Positions 1-5,430 of a stretch of 8,959 nucleotides of DNA are shown here, in pieces; within the stretch, counting starts at the first letter, position 1; every line of letters begins with the position of its first letter. A model generated the notes under the pieces. The model had not been told where the DNA came from and searched no databases. It saw only the letters and a program-made list of their open reading frames with translations. The translations under genes were made by a program, and so were the position numbers. The DNA comes from Propionivibrio sp. (GTDB lineage: Bacteria; Pseudomonadota; Gammaproteobacteria; Burkholderiales; Rhodocyclaceae), in assembly GCA_017990155.1 (NCBI GenBank), contig JAGNOM010000094.1:1-8959 (forward strand). Reading direction: 5' to 3'.

Positions 1-184
1 GAGCTCACCGCGGACGTGGTAACACGGACGGCACGGCAAACCCCATCTGAAGCAAGGCCAAATAGGGAAGCGCATGGCGTGGCTCGCGTTGCTTCCGGGT
101 AGGCTGCTTGAGCGTACTGGCAACAGTACGCCTAGAGGAATGGTTGCCCACGACAGAACCCGGCTTAACGACCGGCTTCCCACT
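1..184 (+). ncRNA. rnpB: RNase P RNA, class A (3' part, truncated by window edge)
   Basis: This is the catalytic RNA of ribonuclease P, which removes 5' leaders from pre-tRNAs together with the protein RnpA. I recognise it by direct resemblance to E. coli rnpB: a GGTAACA...GGCACGGCAAAC block near 18-42, GCAAGGCCAAATAGG near 52-66, GGGTAGGCTGCTTGAG at 97-112 (the P15 loop, whose GGT at 98-100 corresponds to the bases that pair with tRNA 3' CCA), and the conserved CCACGACAGAACCCGGCTTA near 148-167. The 5' half, including P1-P4 and the start, lies outside the window. The mature 3' end is placed near 184 by analogy with E. coli, where the last bases pair in helix P1; it could be off by a few bases. 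A short open frame on the opposite strand here is an accident of the RNA gene. Finding rnpB next to the dcw cluster fits my recollection of some betaproteobacterial chromosomes. Confidence 0.95.
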
Positions 185-199
185 TATTCTGTATCGACC

Positions 200-223
200 G
201 CCGTGCGTGTTTGACACGCTGGC
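200..223 (+). terminator. Hairpin just after rnpB, possible rnpB terminator or processing structure
   Basis: A perfect 6-bp stem GCGTGT/ACACGC (205-210 with 214-219) closes a 3-nt TTG loop. It is extended by GCC/GGC (200-202 with 221-223) across a small 2x1 internal loop. It begins about 16 nt after the expected mature 3' end of RNase P RNA, where a transcription terminator or 3'-processing hairpin would sit. No T-run follows, so it is not a textbook intrinsic terminator. The same bases carry the -35 of the predicted MATE promoter. Confidence 0.35.
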
Positions 224-239
224 AGGCGATGCCGATACT
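211..239 (+). promoter_or_regulatory. Predicted sigma70 promoter for the MATE gene
   Basis: A perfect -35 hexamer TTGACA (211-216) is followed, after a 17-bp spacer, by GATACT (234-239), a 4/6 match to TATAAT. This predicts transcription starting near 246 and a leader of about 22 nt before the ATG at 268. The -35 lies in the loop and 3' arm of the hairpin at 200-223. The call rests on motif and spacing only. Confidence 0.55.
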
Positions 240-267
240 TGCCTTTCATCTCTCGCGACGCCACCCC

Positions 268-1617
268 ATGGATTCCCTTGATCGTCCCCGGCTCAACGCC
301 ATTGCGGGTCCCATTCTGGGCGAATTCCTGCTTGGCTACACCGTCGTCATCGTCGGCCTGTGGCTGGCGTCGCATACGTCGGACGGCGCGGCCGGCAGCC
401 TCGGGCTGGCCAATCAGGTAATCGAAACCCTGTATGTGCTTTACCGCGTGCTGGCAATCGGCATGGGTGTGGTCATCACCCAGCTGCTCGGCGGTCAGCA
501 GTCCGAAAGTGTCCGGAGGACGGCGTTGGCCGGATTGGGCGCGTCCAGCTGGGCCGGCATGTTCGTCTTTGGCTGGCTGGTCCTCGGCAACGATCTGATC
601 CTCGACGTACTGAATGCGCCGCAGGAAATTCTGCCGATGGCCGCGCCCTATCTGCAATTGCTGGCCCCGGCGGCGCTGCTGGAAGGCTACAACCTGATGA
701 TGGCGTCGATTTTGCGCGCCCACCTGCATGTCAGGGATTCGTTGCGCGTCATGGTCGTCATGCACTGCACGCATTTCGTGTTTGCCGTACCGTTGATGCT
801 CGGCGTCGGTGCATGGGACGGTTTTGGACTTAACGGGTTCGCCGTGGCGTTGCTTGTGAGCCGGGCGATCGGATTGATTCTGCATCTTCGGCTATGGCGC
901 CAGCGTATGGCACTGGTTCCTTCTCTGCCCGACTGGTGGGCCTTCAAGCCGGGAATCCTGGCGCCCGTCCTACGCATCGGCGTGCCTGGGGCGACGACCG
1001 AACTCGGGTATCGGGCGGCGTTCATGGTGTCGTTGGCGGCCACGGCGCGCCTCGGCGTCGCGGCGCTGGCGACGCATTCCTACGTTCTGCAACTGCTGCG
1101 CTACGTGTTCCTGATCAGCCTGTCGATCGGTTGGGCGTGCGAGATCATCGTCGGGCGCCTCATCGGTGCCGGCCAGTTCGGGCAGGCGCGAGCCTTAGTG
1201 ATCAAAGGCGTGCGCAACGGCTTCCTGGCGTCGGGTTCGATTGCCATCGTGGCGGCGCTTGCGGCGCCCTGGCTGATGCGTGTGTTCACCAAGGATCCGG
1301 CGGTGATCGAGGCGGCGCAGGTGTTGCTCTGGATTGCGGTCGCGCTTGAGTGCGGGCGGGTCTTCAATCTGATCGTGACCGGCGCCTTGCGTGCCACGGG
1401 CGATGCCATCTATCCCGTGGTTGCAAGCGTCGGCTCGTTTGCGCTGGTATTGGGGTTGGGCTCCTATCTTCTCGGGCGATCATTCGGGTTGCCTGGGATC
1501 TTCATCGCCTACGCCGCCGACGAGTGGGTGCGCGGCTTGCTGGTGCTGGCGCGCTGGCGCTGGCACGGTTGGGTGCCGCATGCGCGCAATGCGCAGCGGC
1601 GTGTGCGGCGCGGCTGA
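268..1617 (+). CDS. MATE family efflux transporter (multidrug/Na+ or H+ antiporter)
   Basis: This is an inner-membrane secondary transporter of the MATE family, which exports cationic drugs or metabolites in exchange for Na+ or H+; the substrate cannot be read from the sequence. From this start it is 449 residues, the usual MATE size, with about twelve hydrophobic segments in two similar halves. Recognisable pieces are an N-terminal RLNAIAGPILGEFLL opening, a GVVITQLLGGQ stretch, a second-half GRLIGAGQFGQARAL loop, GALRATGDA, and a basic C-terminal tail. The open frame extends upstream to a TTG at 211 and an ATG at 229. I prefer ATG 268 because TTG 211 is the -35 hexamer of the predicted promoter, ATG 229 would precede the predicted transcription start, and MDSLDRPRLN resembles normal MATE N-termini. 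No clear Shine-Dalgarno sequence precedes 268, so the start is less certain than the family. It stands alone between rnpB and the dcw operon, about 400 bp before mraZ, so it is probably a separate transcription unit. Confidence 0.88.
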   Translation: MDSLDRPRLNAIAGPILGEFLLGYTVVIVGLWLASHTSDGAAGSLGLANQVIETLYVLYRVLAIGMGVVITQLLGGQQSESVRRTALAGLGASSWAGMFVFGWLVLGNDLILDVLNAPQEILPMAAPYLQLLAPAALLEGYNLMMASILRAHLHVRDSLRVMVVMHCTHFVFAVPLMLGVGAWDGFGLNGFAVALLVSRAIGLILHLRLWRQRMALVPSLPDWWAFKPGILAPVLRIGVPGATTELGYRAAFMVSLAATARLGVAALATHSYVLQLLRYVFLISLSIGWACEIIVGRLIGAGQFGQARALVIKGVRNGFLASGSIAIVAALAAPWLMRVFTKDPAVIEAAQVLLWIAVALECGRVFNLIVTGALRATGDAIYPVVASVGSFALVLGLGSYLLGRSFGLPGIFIAYAADEWVRGLLVLARWRWHGWVPHARNAQRRVRRG

Positions 1618-1624
1618 TCCGGTT

Positions 1625-1641
1625 GCCAGGAGTTTCCTGGC
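1625..1641 (+). terminator. Perfect inverted repeat 8 nt after the MATE stop, candidate terminator
   Basis: GCCAGGA (1625-1631) and TCCTGGC (1635-1641) form a perfect 7-bp stem with a GTT loop, starting 8 nt after the MATE stop codon. Position and stem strength suit a transcription terminator or mRNA 3'-stabilising hairpin. The following bases TCATTG are not a T-run, so Rho-independent termination is doubtful. Confidence 0.35.
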
Positions 1642-1664
1642 TCATTGAACGGGTTAGCGGCTTG

Positions 1665-1687
1665 GCCGAGGTCTTGATCGCCTCGGC
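1665..1687. repeat. Second perfect inverted repeat downstream of the MATE gene
   Basis: GCCGAGG (1665-1671) and CCTCGGC (1681-1687) form a perfect 7-bp inverted repeat around a 9-nt loop. It lies 23 bp after the first hairpin and has no T-run on either side. It may be part of a tandem 3' structure for the MATE transcript or a protein site. In GC-rich DNA a 7-bp inverted repeat can also arise by chance. Confidence 0.3.
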
Positions 1688-1880
1688 GTCGCGGTGATCA
1701 GCACGCACTCTTCTGCTTTGCCCACTTTCTTCTCCTTCACCTCATGTGGCTTTCTCGCCTCTGGCCTTTGGCCTATGTTCGTCACAAAGTACTTTAAGTT
1801 GCTTTTTCTTAGTATTGTTTTTTAAGGAAAATTTTTTCGTTGCCTTTCTCGGAAAAGTCTCGTAAGTCATTGTCGTCATT

Positions 1881-1931
1881 GGTTTTTTTGATAAAAAACA
1901 GCTTGCTTGAGCCAAATCTTTGTCTTAAAGT
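1881..1931 (+). promoter_or_regulatory. Predicted dcw operon promoter (Pmra) with UP-like element
   Basis: TTGCTT (1903-1908, 3/6 match) and TAAAGT (1926-1931, 4/6 match) are separated by 17 bp, predicting transcription from about 1938. Immediately upstream, at 1883-1898, seven Ts, GAT and six As stand about where the alpha subunit of RNA polymerase would contact an UP element (roughly -40 to -55), and they fit the TTTT-NNN-AAA part of the UP consensus. A strong UP element would offset the weak hexamers. The last base of the -10 is the first base of the MraZ box array. Exact hexamers are inferred by eye, and other AT-rich alternatives exist upstream. Confidence 0.5.
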
Positions 1932-1965
1932 GGGAGGCAGTGGTGAAAAGTGGGGAATCGGGGAT
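1931..1965 (+). promoter_or_regulatory. MraZ operator: four boxes with 10-bp period
   Basis: Four 5-bp boxes begin exactly every 10 bp: TGGGA (1931), TGGTG (1941), TGGGG (1951) and GGGAT (1961), separated by 5-nt spacers GGCAG, AAAAG and AATCG. E. coli MraZ is known to bind direct TGGGN repeats with 5-nt spacers upstream of its own gene, and this array sits just before mraZ. Boxes 1 and 3 are perfect, box 2 has one mismatch and box 4 matches only loosely. The array overlaps the predicted -10 and start of transcription, the right place for MraZ to repress its own operon by blocking RNA polymerase. Confidence 0.75.
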
Positions 1966-1998
1966 TTTCCGCAGGGTGGCGGTCAAAACGGTTCGTAT

Positions 1999-2011
1999 TG
2001 GGGGAATGGGT
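1999..2011 (+). promoter_or_regulatory. G-rich ribosome-binding region of mraZ
   Basis: TGGGGGAATGGGT lies 3 nt before ATG 2015. It is purine-rich but not a clean AGGAGG; its GGGGGA part, ending about 9 nt before the ATG, is the best Shine-Dalgarno candidate and favours 2015 over the in-frame ATG at 2006. It also holds two TGGG motifs (1999 and 2007) that are 8 bp apart and so do not continue the 10-bp MraZ array. Confidence 0.45.
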
Positions 2012-2014
2012 TTG

Positions 2015-2458
2015 ATGTTTCAGGGAGCGGCAGCGCTAAGTCTCGACGCCAAAGGTCGACTCGCCATTCCGGCGCGTCACCGGGACGCGCTCGTGGCGGC
2101 TTCTGCCGGCCAGCTGATACTGACCGCCCATCCGCATCGTTGTCTGCTCCTTTACCCGGGCGTTGCCTGGGAACCCATTCGTGACAAGGTGCTAGCCGCG
2201 TCCAGCCTTGATCCGCGATCGGCTGCGATCAAGCGTTTGCTGGTCGGTAATGCGCGCGAAGAAACGCTCGACTCCGCCGGGCGCCTGCTGGTCGCGCCCG
2301 AACTGCGCCGTTTCGCACAACTCGAAAAACAGGTCTGGCTCGTGGGTCAGGGCAGCCACTTCGAGATCTGGTCCGATGCCGGTTGGCAGAAGGAGCAGGA
2401 CGCGGTCTTTGCCCTTGGCGATCAATTGCCGCCAGGGCTTGAGGATCTGGCGCTGTGA
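2015..2458 (+). CDS. mraZ: Transcriptional regulator MraZ
   Basis: MraZ is a small DNA-binding protein of the SpoVT/AbrB fold that forms rings and represses the dcw operon. The protein is 147 residues, close to E. coli MraZ (152). Two tandem MraZ domains are visible through their DXXGR signatures, DAKGR at residues 11-15 and DSAGR at 86-90; the first is followed by LAIPARHRDAL. The frame is open upstream to 1907, but I choose ATG 2015 because MraZ proteins characteristically begin MFQGA, a purine-rich GGGGGAATGGG precedes it, and the longer forms would translate through the operator and start before the predicted transcription start. ATG 2006 (two residues plus an extra Met) is possible but leaves almost no space to the G-run. 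The stop overlaps the rsmH start by 4 nt. Its own operator lies at 1931-1965, suggesting autorepression. Confidence 0.96.
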   Translation: MFQGAAALSLDAKGRLAIPARHRDALVAASAGQLILTAHPHRCLLLYPGVAWEPIRDKVLAASSLDPRSAAIKRLLVGNAREETLDSAGRLLVAPELRRFAQLEKQVWLVGQGSHFEIWSDAGWQKEQDAVFALGDQLPPGLEDLAL

Positions 2459-3396
2459 CCGCTGCCCTGTCGCATCAGACAGTGTTGCTGCGGGAGGCGG
2501 TTGAGGCTTTGACGATCAAGCCCGCTGGCATCTACGTAGACGGCACCTTCGGCCGGGGCGGACATAGCCGGGCGATTCTTGAGCGCTTGGGGCCGGAGGG
2601 CCGTCTGCTGGCTTTTGACCGCGATCCACAGGCCATCGAAGTCGCGCGCACAATCAACGACTCCCGTTTGACGATCATGCATTGCGCTTTTGCCGAACTT
2701 GGCGCGGCCTTGCGTCAGGTGGCTGTTGCCTCGGTTGATGGTGTGTTGCTTGATGTGGGGGTCTCGTCACCGCAAATCGATGAAGGCGAACGGGGGTTCA
2801 GTTTCCGCTTCGACGCGCCGCTCGATATGCGCATGGATACGACACAAGGGGAGACGGCGGCCGAATTTCTTGCGGCGGCCGAAATAAAAGACATTACGGA
2901 GGTGATTAGGAACTATGGCGAAGAACGGTTTGCTTTCCAGATTGCAAAGAAGATTGTGGCTACTCGGAGCGAGCGGCCTCTTACAACCACCGGCCAGCTC
3001 GCCGCGCTTGTACGCGAAACCGTGCGGACCCGCGAGCCCGGCCAGGATGCGGCGACGCGTACCTTTCAAGCTCTACGGATTCACGTCAATCAAGAGCTCG
3101 AGCAGCTCACGCTAGTTCTGCCGCAGGCCATGGACGTGCTTCGTCCGGGCGGAAGGTTGGTGGTGATCAGCTTCCATTCGCTGGAGGATCGCATCGTCAA
3201 GCGCTTCATGCGCGACGAAGCGAGCACCGATCGCTTGCCCAAGAACCTTCCCTTGCGCAGCATCGATCTCCCGCAGCCGCATCTGCGCCTTGTCGGCAAG
3301 CCGGTCAAGGCGAGCAACGAAGAAGTTGCGGCCAACCCGCGCGCGCGCAGTGCCGTGATGCGCGTCGCCGAAAAACAAAGCGAAAGGGGCGAATAG
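2455..3396 (+). CDS. rsmH: 16S rRNA (cytosine1402-N4)-methyltransferase RsmH (MraW)
   Basis: RsmH transfers a methyl group from S-adenosylmethionine to N4 of C1402 in the 16S rRNA P-site region, tuning decoding fidelity. The 313-residue length equals that of the E. coli enzyme. The fold's SAM-binding motifs are clear: VDGTFGRGGHS at residues 28-38, FDRDPQA at 54-60 and LLDVGVSSPQID from 98; GFSFR and LDMRMD follow. Near the C-terminus are RPGGRLVVISFHSLEDRIVK and the conserved NPRARSAVMRVAEK tail. Between these lies the family's helical insertion. Translation begins with GTG at 2455 in a GTGA overlap with the mraZ stop, so it is probably coupled to mraZ translation. The family alignment (SHQTVLLREAVEAL at residues 6-19) fits this start. 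It is followed after one base by ftsL. Confidence 0.97.
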   Translation: MTAALSHQTVLLREAVEALTIKPAGIYVDGTFGRGGHSRAILERLGPEGRLLAFDRDPQAIEVARTINDSRLTIMHCAFAELGAALRQVAVASVDGVLLDVGVSSPQIDEGERGFSFRFDAPLDMRMDTTQGETAAEFLAAAEIKDITEVIRNYGEERFAFQIAKKIVATRSERPLTTTGQLAALVRETVRTREPGQDAATRTFQALRIHVNQELEQLTLVLPQAMDVLRPGGRLVVISFHSLEDRIVKRFMRDEASTDRLPKNLPLRSIDLPQPHLRLVGKPVKASNEEVAANPRARSAVMRVAEKQSERGE

Positions 3397-3397
3397 C

Positions 3398-3673
3398 GTG
3401 CTTCGCCTCAATCTCTTTCTGCTCGTGCTTGCCGTGGTCTGCGCGCTGAGTGTGGTGACCTCGCAACACAAGGCGCGCCGGCTTTTTCAGGCGCTCGAGA
3501 GCGAGCAGGAACGTGCCGATCAACTCGACATCGAGTTTGATCAGCTGCAGATCGAGTTGTCGACCTGGGCCACATCGCCGCGGATCGAGAAGATCGCCCG
3601 TGAAAAACTCAAGATGCGCACCCCTGAACCGGCCAAGGTGATCGTCGTCAGCGCTGGCGAGGCCGCGCGATGA
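3398..3673 (+). CDS. ftsL: Cell division protein FtsL
   Basis: FtsL is a small bitopic inner-membrane protein of the divisome. With FtsB and FtsQ it recruits and activates the FtsW-FtsI septal synthase. The 91-residue protein has almost no cytoplasmic tail, one membrane segment at about residues 4-21 (LNLFLLVLAVVCALSVVT), then a periplasmic coiled coil from about 25 to 65 rich in Leu, Glu and Gln. It ends with the typical IEKIAREKLKMRTPEPAKV region. FtsL is poorly conserved, so the call depends on topology, size and its invariable place between rsmH and ftsI. The start is GTG at 3398, one base after the rsmH stop, with a good AAAGGGG about 11 nt upstream. The short cytoplasmic N-terminus resembles other betaproteobacterial FtsL more than the longer E. 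coli form (121 residues). Confidence 0.93.
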   Translation: MLRLNLFLLVLAVVCALSVVTSQHKARRLFQALESEQERADQLDIEFDQLQIELSTWATSPRIEKIAREKLKMRTPEPAKVIVVSAGEAAR

Positions 3674-5430
3674 TGAGCTTCAAAGGCGCGAAGGGGCACA
3701 AGTTCTCCGAGAGTCCGGTGCTGAAGCTGCGCCTGCCGGCCTGGCGCTCGCGCATGATGGCGCTGCTGATCCTCTCGTGCTTCGGCGTGCTGATCGGACG
3801 GGCGTTCTATCTGCAGGTCTTGAACAACGACTTCCTGCAGGAAAAGGGCGAGTCGCGTTACCGGCGCGACCTGGAGATTTCTGCGTCGCGCGGCCGGATC
3901 TCGGATCGCAACGGCGACATCCTTGCCGTATCGACGCCGATGAAGTCGGTCTGGGCGATTCCCTCCGACGCCCGGCTGAACCAGGAACAGATCAATCAGC
4001 TGGCCGGCCTGCTTGAGATGGGCGCGAAGGAACTGGCGCAGAAGCTGGCCAGCGACAAGTCGTTTGTTTTCCTCCGTCGCCAGTTGCCGCCGGATGTGGG
4101 CGAGCGCGTCGCCGCGCTCAAGTTGCCCGGCATTGGCCAGGACAAGGAATATCGCCGTTTCTATCCGAGTGGCGAGATGACCGCGCACATGGTCGGCTTT
4201 ACCGGCGTCGACGACAAGGGGCTGGAGGGCGTCGAGCTGGCGTTTCACCGGCAGCTTCTCGGGCACGCCGGCAGTCGCAGCGTGATCAAGGATCGGCGCG
4301 GCCGGATCGTCGAGGATGTCGGTTCGATCAAGCCGCCGCAGGACGGCAAGGATATTCGCCTGGCGCTTGACGCCAAGGTGCAGTATCTCGCCTACAGTCA
4401 GCTGAAACAGGCGGTCACCGATTTCAAGGCCAAGGCTGGCGGCGTCGTGGTGATCGACACGAAGACCGGCGAAATTCTCGCGCTGGCCAACTGGCCGACC
4501 TACAACCCGAACAACCGCGAGCGTCTGAGCGGAGCGCAGTTGCGCAATCGGGCGTTGACCGATACCTATGAGCCCGGTTCGGTCATGAAGCCGTTTACTG
4601 CGGCGCTGGCACTGGAAAACGACAAGGTGCGTTTCGATACGGTCATCGCGTGTGCACCCGGACGCATGACCATCGGCTCGGCGACGATTTCCGACGCGCA
4701 CCCGCACGGCGACCTGACTGTGGCACAGGTCATCCAGAAGTCCTCGAACATCGGCACTGCGAAGATTGCGGCGATGTTGTCGCCCGAACAGATGTGGAAC
4801 ATGTTCGACGCCATTGGTCTGGGGCAACAGCCCGGGCTTGGCTTCCCCGGCGAAGTCACCGGGCGCTTGCGGCCGTGGAAGGGCTGGCGGCCGATCGAGC
4901 AGGCGACGATGTCCTACGGGCATGGCCTTTCGGTGTCCCTGATCCAGCTGGCGCGCGCCTACACGATCTTTGCCCGCGAAGGCGACATGGTTCCGCTGAG
5001 CCTGACCAAGACCGACGGAATGCCCGTCGCGACGAAGCAGATCTTCAGTCAGCAAACGGCGCGCGAAGTGCGAACCATGCTCGAGATGGCGGCCCAGCCG
5101 GGTGGAACGGCCCCGAAGGCGCAGATCCCCGGCTATCGCGTCGGTGGCAAGACCGGGACGGCGTACAAGATCGAAGGCGGTCAGTACGTCCGGAAATACG
5201 TCGCTTCGTTCGTCGGCTTTGCGCCGGTGTCCGATCCGCGCCTGGTCGTGGCCGTGATGATCGATGAGCCCGGCGCCGGTCGGCACTACGGCGGCGATGT
5301 CGCCGGCCCGGTGTTCGCCAGCGTAATGGGCGGCGCACTGAGAACGCTCGGCATTCCGCACGACGCGCCGCTGCAGGTGGCGCAGGACGGCATCGCGGGG
5401 AAGCCGAAGGCAGAAAAGGAAAAACTATGA
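3670..5430 (+). CDS. ftsI: Septal peptidoglycan transpeptidase FtsI (PBP3)
   Basis: FtsI is the class B penicillin-binding protein that cross-links septal peptidoglycan together with the glycosyltransferase FtsW; it is a target of beta-lactams. The 586-residue length matches E. coli PBP3 (588). After a basic cytoplasmic stretch there is one membrane anchor at about residues 29-47, then the pedestal domain opening with SRGRISDRNGDILAVS. The transpeptidase domain carries all three active-site motifs: S304-V-M-K307 with the nucleophilic serine, S358-S-N360, and K494-T-G496. A start at 3670 gives an ATGA overlap with ftsL; the adjacent ATG at 3673 is an alternative costing one residue. The C-terminus is short, without evidence of the processed tail known in E. 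coli. A 606-codon open frame on the opposite strand is a codon-bias shadow. Only the usual motif residues were examined, so no resistance statement can be made. Confidence 0.98.
   Translation: MMSFKGAKGHKFSESPVLKLRLPAWRSRMMALLILSCFGVLIGRAFYLQVLNNDFLQEKGESRYRRDLEISASRGRISDRNGDILAVSTPMKSVWAIPSDARLNQEQINQLAGLLEMGAKELAQKLASDKSFVFLRRQLPPDVGERVAALKLPGIGQDKEYRRFYPSGEMTAHMVGFTGVDDKGLEGVELAFHRQLLGHAGSRSVIKDRRGRIVEDVGSIKPPQDGKDIRLALDAKVQYLAYSQLKQAVTDFKAKAGGVVVIDTKTGEILALANWPTYNPNNRERLSGAQLRNRALTDTYEPGSVMKPFTAALALENDKVRFDTVIACAPGRMTIGSATISDAHPHGDLTVAQVIQKSSNIGTAKIAAMLSPEQMWNMFDAIGLGQQPGLGFPGEVTGRLRPWKGWRPIEQATMSYGHGLSVSLIQLARAYTIFAREGDMVPLSLTKTDGMPVATKQIFSQQTAREVRTMLEMAAQPGGTAPKAQIPGYRVGGKTGTAYKIEGGQYVRKYVASFVGFAPVSDPRLVVAVMIDEPGAGRHYGGDVAGPVFASVMGGALRTLGIPHDAPLQVAQDGIAGKPKAEKEKL

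Larger units (their letters stand above)
1618..1880. other. Non-coding intergenic region, becoming strongly AT-rich
   Basis: This is the gap between the MATE gene and the dcw promoter. The first about 90 bp are GC-rich and hold the two inverted repeats listed separately. From about 1705 to 1780 the + strand is pyrimidine-rich. From about 1780 the composition changes to runs of T and A (for example TTTTTTAAGGAAAATTTTTT near 1819-1838), unlike anything else in the window. A 10-bp palindrome AAAGTACTTT sits at 1786-1795. No open frame here has a family resemblance, and I see no tRNA or insertion sequence. The most likely role is an upstream promoter and regulatory region for the dcw operon. Confidence 0.6.

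Noticed and set aside
5..217. 70-codon minus-strand open frame at the left edge
   Set aside because: It overlaps the conserved RNase P RNA, which fully explains this sequence.
184..885. 233-codon minus-strand open frame opposite the MATE gene
   Set aside because: It is rich in Gln, Arg, His and Asp with no fold-like pattern, and it runs through the rnpB/MATE spacer. The + strand frame has clear membrane segments and MATE features.
1999..2011. TGGGG and TGGGT near the mraZ start as extra MraZ boxes
   Set aside because: They are 8 bp apart instead of 10 and not in phase with the array at 1931-1965; a ribosome-binding role explains the G-run better.
1907..2014. N-terminal extension of MraZ by 36 codons
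   Set aside because: The extension would be translated from the promoter and operator, begins before the predicted transcription start, and MraZ proteins begin at MFQGA.
1840..2184. 114-codon + strand frame overlapping the promoter and start of mraZ
   Set aside because: Ser/Gly/Arg-rich out-of-frame product without known features; it overlaps the well-supported mraZ frame and the operator.
3541..5361. 606-codon open frame on the minus strand
   Set aside because: It lies exactly opposite ftsI, whose motifs are all intact. The translation is rich in Arg, His, Asp and Gly without hydrophobic or family motifs, typical of the antisense shadow of a high-GC gene.
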